NCBI RefSeq assembly: GCF_000024925.1
Contig: NC_013521.1
Location: 2,914,001-2,978,000 of the forward strand
Source of the DNA: Sanguibacter keddieii DSM 10542
GTDB lineage: Bacteria; Actinomycetota; Actinomycetes; Actinomycetales; Cellulomonadaceae
Length of the DNA stretch: 64,000 nucleotides
Direction: 5' to 3'
The translations under genes and the position numbers were made by a program. Below are positions 1-8,565 of the stretch, piece by piece (position 1 is the stretch's first letter; each line of letters opens with the position of its first letter). The notes under the pieces were generated by a model. That model had not been told where the DNA came from, ran no database searches, and worked only from the letters and a program-made list of their open reading frames with translations.

Positions 1-577
1 GACCCGAGGCGATCTGGCCGAGGACGGCCGCGAGCACCAGGAGCGGGATGACGATGAGGAGGTCGGTCAGACGCATGAGGATCGCCTCGACCCAGCCGCG
101 GAAGTACCCGGCGAGCCCACCGACCACCGTCCCGATCACGGTCGACAGGATGCCGACGGTGAAGGCGATGATGAGGGAGACCTGGGTCCCCTTCATGACG
201 AGCGCGAAGTAGTCCTTGCCCGTGGAGTCCTGCCCGAAGGGGTGCTCGCCGAGCGAGAACGGGAAGGCGAAGGTCGGCCGCCCGCCGTCGATGACGTTCG
301 CAGCCTTGGTGTAGTCCTTGTCCCACCAGCCGGGGACCGGGCCGAAACCGATGGACGTGAAGGCGAGCAGGGTGATGAGCACGAGGATGACGAGCGAGAT
401 CATCGCGCCCTTGTGCCGGAGGAAACGCCGGACCACCAGCTGGCCCTGGCTGTAGGACTTCTGCTCGGTCTTGGACGGACCGGGGTCGTCGTGCATGTGG
501 CCGGCGACCGGGTCGATCCCGCCGGCGGCCGGGGTGGGCACGCGCTCCGGGTCGACAGGGGTGTTGGGATCAGTCAT
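1..577 (-). CDS. ABC transporter permease, DppC/OppC type (partial, C-terminus beyond left edge)
   Basis: This is the second inner-membrane permease of a peptide/nickel-type ABC importer. The ATG is at 577-575 and the frame stays open to the window edge, giving 192 residues. A charged cytoplasmic N-tail (residues 1-50, ending in VVRRFLRHKGA) precedes a first membrane span (about 51-72). A periplasmic stretch with the family motif HPFGQDSTGKDYF follows, then spans beginning QVSLIIAFTVGIL and LLIVIPLLVLAAVL. The EAA loop lies outside the window. It sits 66 nt downstream of the DppB-like permease and is co-oriented with the binding protein, so the three probably form one operon. The usual ATPase genes would be further left. 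Confidence 0.9.
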   Translation of the reverse strand, partial: MTDPNTPVDPERVPTPAAGGIDPVAGHMHDDPGPSKTEQKSYSQGQLVVRRFLRHKGAMISLVILVLITLLAFTSIGFGPVPGWWDKDYTKAANVIDGGRPTFAFPFSLGEHPFGQDSTGKDYFALVMKGTQVSLIIAFTVGILSTVIGTVVGGLAGYFRGWVEAILMRLTDLLIVIPLLVLAAVLGQIASG

Positions 578-643
578 TGCGCTCTCCGGTGGTCGTGGAG
601 CATGCCGTGGGCACGGTGGTGAGGGTCGAGATGGTCATGACCG

Positions 644-2161
644 TCACCTCCTGATCCGCGGGTCGAGGGCCGAGTACGCGAGGTCGGCGAGGAGGTTCAT
701 GATGATCGCGGCGGTGCCGGTCACCAGGAAGAACGCCATCACGGGCGCCGGGTCGACCTGCTTGAGGCCCGTCTGGAAGAGCTCTCCCATGCCCTTCCAG
801 CCGAAGACCTGCTCGGTGATGACCGCACCGCCGATGAGGCCGGCGAAGTCGAAGGCCACGATCGTGGTGATCGGGATGAGCGCGTTGCGGAAGGCGTGCT
901 TGACGATCACCACACGCTCGGACAGGCCCTTGGACCGCGCCGTGCGGACGTAGTCCTGGTTCATCACCTCGAGCATCGAGGACCGCGTGTACCGGGTGTA
1001 CGAGGCGACCGAGATGAGAGTCAGCACGATGGTCGGCAGGATGAGCTGCGTCCCCTTGTCGAGGAACCCGTCCCAGAACGTCCCGACGAGGTTCGGCGTC
1101 TCGGAGCCGATCGTCGAGATCGGGCGGGGCTTGAGGCGCAGCAGGCTGCTCCAGTTCGAGACCGCGTAGTCGGCGACGGTGAGGATGCCCATCATCACGG
1201 CGGTCGAGATCGAGATGCTCATGGCCAGACGGCGGGACTCGCCGCCCCAGAACCACCCGACGACGGCACCGACGACGACGGTCACGAGGCCGAGGACCAC
1301 GAGGATGGTCCAGCTCGGGTCCTCCAGGATCGGTGCGGTGACGAAGTAGGCGACGACGCCGACCGCGACGGTCGTGAGGCCCGCGTAGAGGACCCGGCGG
1401 TTGCTCAGCCCGACGATGAGGACCGTGAGGCCGACGGCGAAGGCCGCCGCGACGAGGGTCACCACGCCGATGCCGAGGGCCGGTCGACGGAACCACTCGA
1501 CGGCGGAGAAGTAGAACATCGCCGCGACCACGAAGACGATCGCGACGCCAGCGGTGAGGAGCCGCCGCTTGAGCCTGCCGCCCAGCACGCCCTGGAGCAC
1601 GATGCCGATCACGAGTGCTGTGATGACGATCTGCACCGGTGTGAAGGTCGGTTCGACGATCCAGTCGTTGAACCTGATGGCGCCGTACTCCTTGAGGAGC
1701 ACCGCGACCCAGAACACCGGGAGCGAGAAGAAGAGGAAGGCCATGAAGGTCACGACGTAGTCGAACCCCGAGTACTGGCGGATGGCGGTCATGATGCCGA
1801 CGAGGATTCCGACGATGATCGCGAGCACCGTTGCGAGGATCACGAGCCGGAGGGTCGAGCTGACCGCGTTGCCCAGGAGGGCGGTGACGTCGGTGCCGTT
1901 GCGGTTGGTCCCGAGGTCGCAGTTGAGGGTGAAGCACTTGCCGACACCGCGGAGCCAGTCCCAGTAGCGCGAGTACCAGGGCTGGTCGAGGCCCATGAAG
2001 GAGGTGCGCTGCTGGATGAGGTATTCGCGGTTCTTCGCGTTGCTCTCGCGGAGATCAGCGATGGGGTCACCGGAGTTGATCACCAGGACGTAGAGCAGGA
2101 GTGAGCCGCCGAGCAGGACGAGGAGTGACTGTCCTAGTCGACGCAGGATGAACTTGGTCAC
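644..2161 (-). CDS. ABC transporter permease, DppB/OppB type, with extra membrane segments
   Basis: This is the first permease of the importer. The N-terminus (FILRRLGQSLLVLLGGSLLL) and the C-terminal half are typical of DppB/OppB: the EAA loop is YVRTARSKGLSE at about residues 404-415, then a GGAVITEQVFGWKGMG stretch and the closing LDPRIRR. At 505 aa it is far longer than the usual 310-340. The excess is a block at about residues 170-345 containing five to six extra hydrophobic helices joined by short charged loops, placed between the second canonical span and the final transmembrane core. Long DppB forms of this kind occur in actinobacteria; the role of the insert is unknown to me. Its start lies 225 nt past the binding-protein stop, across two hairpins. 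Confidence 0.93.
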   Translation of the reverse strand: MTKFILRRLGQSLLVLLGGSLLLYVLVINSGDPIADLRESNAKNREYLIQQRTSFMGLDQPWYSRYWDWLRGVGKCFTLNCDLGTNRNGTDVTALLGNAVSSTLRLVILATVLAIIVGILVGIMTAIRQYSGFDYVVTFMAFLFFSLPVFWVAVLLKEYGAIRFNDWIVEPTFTPVQIVITALVIGIVLQGVLGGRLKRRLLTAGVAIVFVVAAMFYFSAVEWFRRPALGIGVVTLVAAAFAVGLTVLIVGLSNRRVLYAGLTTVAVGVVAYFVTAPILEDPSWTILVVLGLVTVVVGAVVGWFWGGESRRLAMSISISTAVMMGILTVADYAVSNWSSLLRLKPRPISTIGSETPNLVGTFWDGFLDKGTQLILPTIVLTLISVASYTRYTRSSMLEVMNQDYVRTARSKGLSERVVIVKHAFRNALIPITTIVAFDFAGLIGGAVITEQVFGWKGMGELFQTGLKQVDPAPVMAFFLVTGTAAIIMNLLADLAYSALDPRIRR

Positions 2162-2276
2162 GAACTAACCCTTCAAGTTCCATTGGAAGCCGCGGACCGG
2201 CTGCGCGCCCCTGCACGCGACGGGCCACAAAACTTCTCCATAGTGCCATGACCGAGAGGCTTCTGGCTCACACGAC

Positions 2277-2311
2277 GGCTGGGGTGGGGGCTGTGCGCCC
2301 CCACCCCAGCC
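2277..2311 (-). terminator. Perfect 15-bp hairpin between binding protein and permease genes
   Basis: GGCTGGGGTGGGGGC (2277-2291) pairs perfectly with GCCCCCACCCCAGCC (2297-2311) around the loop TGTGC. There is no U-tract on the minus strand, so it is either an actinobacterial L-shaped terminator or a partial terminator/RNA stabiliser. Its place just after the binding-protein gene fits the common need for much more binding protein than permease. Confidence 0.7.
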
Positions 2312-2346
2312 TGTGCGGTGGTCAGGCGCGGTCGGCGCCCGACCAC

Positions 2347-2372
2347 CGGGGCCTCGCAGCTGCGAGACCCCG
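2347..2372 (-). terminator. Second hairpin after the binding-protein gene
   Basis: CGGGG (2347-2351) pairs with CCCCG (2368-2372) and CTCGCA (2353-2358) with TGCGAG (2361-2366), with one C/A mismatch between the two helices. It begins 14 nt beyond the binding-protein stop codon and precedes the stronger hairpin at 2277-2311 in transcript order. The tandem arrangement suggests partial termination or 3'-end protection. Confidence 0.55.
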
Positions 2373-2386
2373 ATGATCACGGGTGA

Positions 2387-4207
2387 TCAGGATGCGCGGA
2401 CCCACTGCTCCGCGTTCCACGCGACGGTGTTCTGCGTGGCGGTCCGACGGACGTTCGAGATCGTCGAGTCGAAGGCGCTCACACCAGGGTGCGCGAAGAC
2501 CGGGATGCCGTAGAGGTTGTCCCACAGCAGCTTCTCGATGGTCTTGATCTGGGTGAACTGCTCGTCCTCGTCGAGGGTGGAGGCGAGTGCCTGCCACGCC
2601 GCGTCGACCTCGGCGTTGGAGAAGCCACCGTAGTTCTGGGCTCCGGTCGAGGAGTAGATGTTCTGACCGGAGACGATCTGGCCCGATCCGGCCCAGGCGA
2701 AGAGGGCGACCTCGTAGTCACCGCGCTCGAGCGTGCCGCCCGGCGCGAAGAAGTCCTGGTTGCCCGCGTCGGTGACGTTGAAGCCGGCCTCGTCGCAGCT
2801 GGACTTGATGAGCGCGACCTGCTCGGTGCGACGCTGGTTCGGAGCCGAGTAGCCGATGCGGACGTCGATCGGGCCGGTCACGCCGGCCTCCTCGATCTTG
2901 GCCTTGGCACCGTCGATGTCGACCTCGTCGTAGCGGCCGTCGTAGGACGTCTCGAGGAGCTCGGAGTAGCGGTCCTGGAACGGGAAGACCTCGCGGGCGT
3001 TCATGACGACAGCCTCGGGGTCGACGGGCTTGACCAGGTTGTCGACGATCTGCTGGCGCGGCACGCACATGGCGAAGGCCTCACGCAGCGCGAGGTTGTC
3101 CGCGAAGACACCGTTGTTGAAGTTGAAGTCCAGGTGCTCCCAGGTGAGCGACTGCCCGGTCTCGAGGGTGACCGAGTCGCCGATGGCCTCGAGCTGCGCG
3201 ACGGTGTCGACGGTGGCCTGCGGCTCGATGACGTTGAGGTCACCGTTCTGCAGCGCCTGCACCTGGGCCTCGGGGGCCACGAAGCGGTAGACGAGGGTCT
3301 CGGTCGCAGGCGGGGTGCCCCAGTAGTTCTCGTTCGCGACGAGGGTGATCGACTGGCCGGCGCTCCACGACTCCAGCTTGTACGGGCCGGAGGACGGGGC
3401 GATCGCCTCGTCCGGGAGGGTGCCGGGGTTCGGGGAGAGCCATCCGGTGTTCCAGAACTCGGCGACCGGGCGGAGGGTCTCGACGTCCTTCGCCTTGATG
3501 GCCTCGACGAGCTCTTCGATGGTCAGGCCACCCTGCTCGGCGGCGACGTGCGCGGGGAACGCGCCCGTGACCTGGAGCTGGTAGTCGGGGTACGGAGCCT
3601 CGTAGTCGTACGTGAAGGTCTTGCCGCCGATCTCGCCCTGCGGGCCGTCGAGGACACGCCCGCCGAACTCGAGGCCCGAGACGCTGTTGAACAGCGGGAC
3701 CGGGTTGCCGTCGGCGTCGGTGCCGTCGGTGATGGCCTGCGTGGCCCAGTCGAGGAGGTAGTCCTCGTAGGCGATCGGGGTGCCGTCAGACCAGACCGCC
3801 GCGTCGTTGAGCGTGTACTCGACCGACATGGGGTCCTCGGACGTGAGGGTGAAGGTCCCGTAGTTCTCGTCCTGGTAGATGGTGCCGTCCGTACCGAAGT
3901 ACATGAAGCTGCCGAAGATGCGGTCGTTGACCACCGAGTTGTAGGTCGAGTACGTCTCCGGCGTGTTGCCGTTGTACCCGAGCCACTCCTCGCCACCGAG
4001 GCTGTACGAGATGGAGTCGCTGGCGGTCGTGACCTCGCCGAGGTCCTCCTTGCCGGCGCTGGTCGGCTCGGAGGAGCCGCCGGTCCCGGTGGTGGCCGTC
4101 GCGCTGGGCGAGTCGTCTCCGCCGTCGTCGGACGACGTGCAGCCCGAGAGCACGAGTGCTCCCACGGCGAGCATGGCGACCGTGGCGTGAGTGCGCCTGA
4201 TCTTCAA
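2387..4207 (-). CDS. ABC transporter substrate-binding lipoprotein, SBP_bac_5 family
   Basis: This is the extracellular solute receptor of the importer encoded downstream. Residues 1-22 are a lipoprotein signal peptide (charged MKIRR, hydrophobic core) ending in the lipobox LSG with Cys23 as lipidation site, followed by a Ser/Thr/Gly/Asp linker to about residue 55. The body has peptide/nickel-binding (family 5) landmarks: SYSLGGEEWLGYN near the N-domain, PSSGPYKLESWSAGQSITLVANENYWG in mid-protein (quoted only as a landmark; key part GPYKLESW), and a C-terminal lobe ending with FAHPGVSAFDSTISN. Its 606 aa are normal for the family once the linker is allowed for. The substrate cannot be read from sequence; an oligopeptide is the default. 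The upstream gap holds two palindromic elements (4368-4422). Confidence 0.94.
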   Translation of the reverse strand: MKIRRTHATVAMLAVGALVLSGCTSSDDGGDDSPSATATTGTGGSSEPTSAGKEDLGEVTTASDSISYSLGGEEWLGYNGNTPETYSTYNSVVNDRIFGSFMYFGTDGTIYQDENYGTFTLTSEDPMSVEYTLNDAAVWSDGTPIAYEDYLLDWATQAITDGTDADGNPVPLFNSVSGLEFGGRVLDGPQGEIGGKTFTYDYEAPYPDYQLQVTGAFPAHVAAEQGGLTIEELVEAIKAKDVETLRPVAEFWNTGWLSPNPGTLPDEAIAPSSGPYKLESWSAGQSITLVANENYWGTPPATETLVYRFVAPEAQVQALQNGDLNVIEPQATVDTVAQLEAIGDSVTLETGQSLTWEHLDFNFNNGVFADNLALREAFAMCVPRQQIVDNLVKPVDPEAVVMNAREVFPFQDRYSELLETSYDGRYDEVDIDGAKAKIEEAGVTGPIDVRIGYSAPNQRRTEQVALIKSSCDEAGFNVTDAGNQDFFAPGGTLERGDYEVALFAWAGSGQIVSGQNIYSSTGAQNYGGFSNAEVDAAWQALASTLDEDEQFTQIKTIEKLLWDNLYGIPVFAHPGVSAFDSTISNVRRTATQNTVAWNAEQWVRAS

Positions 4208-4367
4208 TGTTCCTCCTCGAAGGATGTGAGATACCCGCGGTCCTGCGACGCGTCCCCCTCCGGCCGGGAAGACCGGCCGGGGGGTGCTGGCCTGGGCATG
4301 TTGCGTATGAGAAAACTACCCATGCGACCTGCGTCACCCTGACAGATCACGGAGAAAGAGGACTATC

Positions 4368-4422
4368 GTTACCGAGTTGATACTGGTCGGTAACATTGGT
4401 CATCTGCTGTTCACATTGTGAA
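4368..4422. promoter_or_regulatory. Two palindromes in the 570-bp divergent gap between SBP and alarmone synthetase
   Basis: GTTACCGA (4368-4375) and TCGGTAAC (4387-4394) form a perfect inverted repeat with an 11-nt spacer. TTCACA-T-TGTGAA (4410-4422) is a 13-bp palindrome 16 nt further on. Both lie in a locally AT-richer stretch that probably holds the minus-strand SBP promoter. They are good operator candidates, regulator unknown. The rest of the gap, 4208-4367 and 4423-4777, shows no gene or strong motif to me. Confidence 0.5.
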
Positions 4423-4777
4423 ATCAGCACCGCGAGACCGTTGGCAGCGCAACGTTTTCAGGCCCGCTGAACTGGGACGCAAGCGCCACTACACCCGCCG
4501 AACCGCATTGACACGCGGAACGAAACGGTCTAAAGGGGACCGTCGGCGGACGCGCCTTGTCCCGGGCGGAGCCGCCTCCGGCGGCGGTGGCTCCGGAGTG
4601 GTCGCACCACGCACCCGCGCACCACGTCTGCACCCGTCGTGTCGAGCATCGGTGAGCACCCTGTGGACAGACGCAGCGGCGCGCCAGGACGCCCCGACGC
4701 CGAGGATAGGCTCGCAGACGAGACAGGCTCCCGGACTCCAGGAGCCACGTCGTCGACGACAGGAGCACGAGACCCCC

Positions 4778-5611
4778 ATGAGCGCCGGAACCCACCAGGC
4801 AGGATCCGTCCCCCCGCAGCGCAGCGTGGTCCCGGCGCCACCGCCGCTCCCCCTCGGCGGCCTCACCTCCGAGCAGCGCGCCGCGCTCTCCACGGCACGC
4901 GACGAGCTCACGCGGTTCGTCATGGCGTACCAGTTCGGCATGGAGGAGATGCTGACCAAGGTCAACATCCTCAAGGACGAGTTCCACTACGTGCACGACT
5001 ACAACCCCATCGAGCACGTGAGCTCGCGCCTGAAGTCGCCCGAGGGGATCCTCACCAAGGCGCTGCGCAAGGGCTGCCCGTTGCGCGTCGACGCGATCCG
5101 CGAGCAGATCTTCGACATCGCCGGCATCCGGATCACGTGCAGCTTCATCGCCGACACCTACACGATCCGCGACATGCTCATGGCGCAGGAGGACGTGACG
5201 GTCGTCGAGGTCAAGGACTACATCGCCGAGCCCAAGGGCAACGGCTACAAGAGCCTGCACCTCATCGTCCAGGTGCCCGTGTACCTCTCCGACCGCGTCG
5301 AGCGCGTCAACGTCGAGATCCAGATCCGCACCATCGCCATGGACTTCTGGGCGAGCCTCGAGCACAAGATCTACTACAAGTACGACGGCGACGTCCCCCA
5401 GACTCTCCTCGACGAGCTCCGCGACGCCGCCGACGCCGCCAACCGGCTCGACGTGAAGATGGAGCGGCTGCACCAGGAGGTGAGCACGCTGCACCAGGAG
5501 CAGCCGGCCACGAGCACCGACGGCGCCCAGCCCGACGGGACCCTCGAGTCCGTGCCCGCCGAGCTGCTGCGGTCGCTGTTCCAGCAGATCGGGCGCGAGA
5601 CCGGCACGTAG
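4778..5611 (+). CDS. Small alarmone synthetase (GTP pyrophosphokinase, RelQ/YjbM-like)
   Basis: It transfers pyrophosphate from ATP to GTP/GDP to make (p)ppGpp in the cytoplasm. The synthetase domain occupies residues about 30-215 with the family motifs: helical LKDEFHYVHDYNPIEHVSSRLKS, the ATP-binding RLK element, FDIAGIRITCSF, GNGYKSLHL (the G-loop with catalytic Tyr/Lys) and VEIQIRTIAMDFWASLEHK. No HD hydrolase, TGS or ACT domain is present, so this is a stand-alone synthetase (277 aa). A Ser/Ala/Gln-rich C-tail follows. I chose ATG 4778 because AGGAG lies 12-16 nt upstream and homologs begin here; the frame is open further upstream, to 4418. It converges with the photolyase-like gene across 20 nt. 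Confidence 0.93.
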   Translation: MSAGTHQAGSVPPQRSVVPAPPPLPLGGLTSEQRAALSTARDELTRFVMAYQFGMEEMLTKVNILKDEFHYVHDYNPIEHVSSRLKSPEGILTKALRKGCPLRVDAIREQIFDIAGIRITCSFIADTYTIRDMLMAQEDVTVVEVKDYIAEPKGNGYKSLHLIVQVPVYLSDRVERVNVEIQIRTIAMDFWASLEHKIYYKYDGDVPQTLLDELRDAADAANRLDVKMERLHQEVSTLHQEQPATSTDGAQPDGTLESVPAELLRSLFQQIGRETGT

Positions 5612-5631
5612 GCACTCACGGTCCAGGGTCG

Positions 5632-7230
5632 TCACCGAGGCGGCAGCACCCGGACAAGCCTCGATCCGCTGCCCGGGTGGAGCAGCGCGTCGGCTCGGCC
5701 GCGACGCCCGTCTCGCACGGCAGGGTCGGCACGGTCGAGGAGCTCGACGGACATCTGGGTGCGACTGTTGCCCTCGAGGACCTCGCGGTGGTCCTCGACG
5801 AAAGCCCAGTAGAGGGCGTCCCAGTCGCAGGTCCACTCCCCCGCGGGCAGGTCGGACATCTTCCGCAGATAGGCGCTGCCCGAGACGTAGGGCTTGGTAG
5901 TGACCGCGTCGCCTGCGGCGAACTGGCTCATGGCGTAGACGTTGGGGACCATGACCCAGTCGTAGGCGTCGACGAACATGGCCGTGAACCACTCGTAGAC
6001 CTCGTCGGGGTGCACGCGCAGCAGGCACATGGCGCTGCCGAGGACCATGAGCCGCTCGATGTGGTGGGCGTACCCGGTCGTGAGCACCCGCGAGACCACG
6101 AGGTCGACGGGAGCCAGCCCGGTCGTCGCGTCCCTCCAGCCGTCCCCGAGCCTGTTCTGGTGGTCGAGCCGGTTCGACGTCCGCATCCGTCGACCGTGGA
6201 CGCGGTACGTGGCGCGCATGTACTCCCGCCACCCGATCACCTGCCGGACGAAGCCCTCGACCGAGGCCAGCGGCGTGTCGGGCCCCGCGTCGTCGAGCAC
6301 CGCCTGCACCACCTCGCGGGGGTCGAGCAGCCCGACGTTGAGCGAGGCGGTGAGGAGGCTGTGCGCCACGAAGGGGTGCTGCGCCGAGATCGCGTCCTCG
6401 TAGGGGCCGAAGTCCCGCAGCCGGTCGCGCACGAACTCTGCGAGGTGCGCCCGCGCCTCGGCCGCAGAGGTGGGCCAGGCGAACAGGTGCGGGTCTCCCG
6501 GTGCGTCCGGGAACTCCGCGGCGACCCAGGCGATCGCGCGGTCCACCTCGGGGTCGCGGGGAGCCTCGCCCCCGGGCTCCTCGTCCCCCATGAGGGCGTC
6601 GAGGTCGAAGACGTCGTCCCGCGCGAGGGCGGGGTGGCCGGCGAACAGCCCGACCCGCGGTGGCTCGTGCCCCCGCGGCAGCCTCTTGCGGTTGTCCTCG
6701 TCGAATGACCACCGACCGCCCCGGGGCCCGGAGCCGTCGAGGAGGATGCCGAGACGACGGCGCTGCCACACGTAGAAGTCCTGCATCCGTGCCTGGTCCC
6801 CCTGGAACCAGCCGTCGATCTGGTCGCGGTCCGTCAGGAAGCCGGGCGACTCGAGCACGTCGGCCACCTGGACCGCGTACCCGCCGTCCGCGAGCGCCGC
6901 GGCGAGGTCCTGCTCCATCCAGTCGTCGACCACGTCGAACCAGGTGACCCGGGTCGGCGCCAGGGACCGGACGAGACCTGCCAGCTGGTCGCGGGAGCTG
7001 CGGTGCGCGTCGCTGGTCAGGACGTGGACCTCGAGGCCGTGGTCGCGCAGCGTCTGGGCGAAGCGCGCCGTGGAGGCCCGGTGGAGCACGAGCTTGTGGG
7101 AGTGGAAGGCGTACTGACGGTAGAGGAGGTCGTGCTCGACCACGACGACCACGGTGCCGGGGTGGACCTGGAGGTGCTCGGCGAAGAGCTGGTGCGGGAG
7201 CACCAGGCGCAGGTGCGGTCCGTCCGTCAC
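5632..7230 (-). CDS. Photolyase/cryptochrome-related protein (FeS-BCP/DPRP family) lacking the CxxC loop
   Basis: The family repairs or senses UV (6-4) photoproducts using FAD and usually a [4Fe-4S] cluster. The N-terminal antenna-like domain starts LRLVLPHQLFAEH with VEHDLLYRQYAFHSHKLVLHRAS. The helical FAD domain has the conserved VIGWREYMRATYR, GYAHHIERLMVLGSA and WVMVPNVYAMSQFA. From family knowledge, a YCxxCxYD loop should stand between SGxYxxKMSD and the Cys before LYW. Here KMSD runs directly into LPAGEWTC-DWDALYW, so two of the expected cluster ligands are missing. The 532-aa length is otherwise normal. The GTG start (7230-7228) overlaps the upstream FAD oxidoreductase stop (GTGA), indicating translational coupling. 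Confidence 0.88.
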   Translation of the reverse strand: MTDGPHLRLVLPHQLFAEHLQVHPGTVVVVVEHDLLYRQYAFHSHKLVLHRASTARFAQTLRDHGLEVHVLTSDAHRSSRDQLAGLVRSLAPTRVTWFDVVDDWMEQDLAAALADGGYAVQVADVLESPGFLTDRDQIDGWFQGDQARMQDFYVWQRRRLGILLDGSGPRGGRWSFDEDNRKRLPRGHEPPRVGLFAGHPALARDDVFDLDALMGDEEPGGEAPRDPEVDRAIAWVAAEFPDAPGDPHLFAWPTSAAEARAHLAEFVRDRLRDFGPYEDAISAQHPFVAHSLLTASLNVGLLDPREVVQAVLDDAGPDTPLASVEGFVRQVIGWREYMRATYRVHGRRMRTSNRLDHQNRLGDGWRDATTGLAPVDLVVSRVLTTGYAHHIERLMVLGSAMCLLRVHPDEVYEWFTAMFVDAYDWVMVPNVYAMSQFAAGDAVTTKPYVSGSAYLRKMSDLPAGEWTCDWDALYWAFVEDHREVLEGNSRTQMSVELLDRADPAVRDGRRGRADALLHPGSGSRLVRVLPPR

Positions 7231-8483
7231 GCGGCGAGCGCTGCGGCGACGGCGCGTCCGGCGCGGTCGCCCGAGACGAGCGCGCCCTGGATCGACCCGG
7301 TGCCCTGGTGGTCCCCGGCGACGAGCACCCGGTCTGCGGTCCACCGTGGGCGACGGTCGTGCAGCGGTGGGGGCTGCGCGGGGAGGGTGTGCGGTACGAC
7401 GTGGTGGGCGAGCACCTCCCAGCCGACGGTGGAGGTGCGGTAGAGGCGTGCGAGGTCGCGGAGCACGTCGGCCTCGGTGGCCTGTCCGTCGGGTCGGTCG
7501 AGCAGGGTGGTGGCCTGGACGAGGTGCTCGCCGGGCGGGGCGTAGGAGGGCGCGGCCTCGGAGATGACGGCGGTGTTCCACACCGGACCGGCGGGGCCAC
7601 CGCCGGGTCGTGAGGCGTCGAGCAGCAGGAAGCGGCCGGCGAGCGGGAGCTCGGTCGCCCGGAACCACCAGGTGGTGAGGCCGTGGGTGACCGGGGTGGG
7701 GAGGTCGGTGAGCTCCGAGACGTCCTGGGGGCCGACGGCCACGACGACGGCTCGGCTGCGCACGGTGCCCTGGTCCGTGGTGACCTCGACGCCGCCCGGT
7801 GTCTCTCTCACGGTGCGTGCGGCGGTGCGCAGACGGACGGGTCCGGTGATCCAGGCGGCGAGCTGGTCGGGCAGCGCCTGCATGCCCTCCTGCGGCAGTC
7901 CCGGGGCGCCGAGAGCGAAGATGCGCATCAGCAGACGCACGTACCCGGCCGAGGCGGTCCCGCTGCTGTCGGCGAGGACGCCCGCGAGGAAGGTGTCGAG
8001 CAGGTCGGTCCGCAGCCGGCCGGTGAGCCCGGCGTCGTCGAAGGACGCGTGGAGCGTCTGGTCCTGCCCGGGCCGGAACACGGTCTTGGGGCGGAGCAGG
8101 GTCGGGCCCAGCCAGCGGGCGAGCGCGACCACGTCCGAGGGCGGGGTGTGGTGGCTGCGGATCGTCTCGAGAGCGTGCTGCGGGTGACGGACCGGGTGGG
8201 CGAGCGTCGTCGTGGTGTCGCCGTCGCGGACGACGGCGCCCACACCGAAGCGCTGGAGCCGGAGGGACCGCACGTCGACCCAGTCGCGGACCGCCGGGTA
8301 GGCCGGGTTGAGCACCTGGAACCCGCGGTCGCAGAGGAAGCCGTCGACGCGGTCGGTGCGCACGCGACCGCCGACGGCGTCGCCCGCCTCGAGCACGACC
8401 ACGCTGCGGCCGCTGCGCTCGACCCGGCGGGCGCACTGCAGCCCGGCGAGTCCTGCGCCGATGACGATGACGTCGGTGTCCAT
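7227..8483 (-). CDS. FAD-dependent amine oxidase/protoporphyrinogen-oxidase-like oxidoreductase
   Basis: This is a flavoprotein oxidoreductase of the NAD(P)/FAD-dependent amine-oxidase superfamily, 418 aa. The N-terminal dinucleotide fold VIVIGAGLAGLQCAR (residues 5-19) is followed by the ribose-binding acid in VVVLEAG and the GGRVRTD motif. The C-terminal FAD motif is RVLVAGDHQGTGSIQGALVSG (key residues GD...G-SIQGA). A GTxRSRAVVVAVGP stretch marks the second FAD strand. The substrate is unknown; carotenoid-desaturase-like relatives exist. It overlaps the photolyase-like gene by 4 nt, so the two are co-translated, which suggests a light- or redox-linked pair. The ATG has GGAG 5 nt upstream. 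Confidence 0.87.
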   Translation of the reverse strand: MDTDVIVIGAGLAGLQCARRVERSGRSVVVLEAGDAVGGRVRTDRVDGFLCDRGFQVLNPAYPAVRDWVDVRSLRLQRFGVGAVVRDGDTTTTLAHPVRHPQHALETIRSHHTPPSDVVALARWLGPTLLRPKTVFRPGQDQTLHASFDDAGLTGRLRTDLLDTFLAGVLADSSGTASAGYVRLLMRIFALGAPGLPQEGMQALPDQLAAWITGPVRLRTAARTVRETPGGVEVTTDQGTVRSRAVVVAVGPQDVSELTDLPTPVTHGLTTWWFRATELPLAGRFLLLDASRPGGGPAGPVWNTAVISEAAPSYAPPGEHLVQATTLLDRPDGQATEADVLRDLARLYRTSTVGWEVLAHHVVPHTLPAQPPPLHDRRPRWTADRVLVAGDHQGTGSIQGALVSGDRAGRAVAAALAA

Positions 8484-8565
8484 GGGGCTCCATCCTGTTG
8501 CCGGTCAGTCTCGCCGCGGTGGACAGGGCGGGCAACCGGGCAGGTGTCGGTCGTGGCGCCGCCCG

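Noticed and set aside
4424-7600. Open frame of 1058 codons on the minus strand
   Set aside because: It runs antisense to the alarmone synthetase and out of frame through the photolyase-like gene. Its product is low-complexity Arg/Pro/Ala without motifs, the usual shadow of GC-rich coding DNA.
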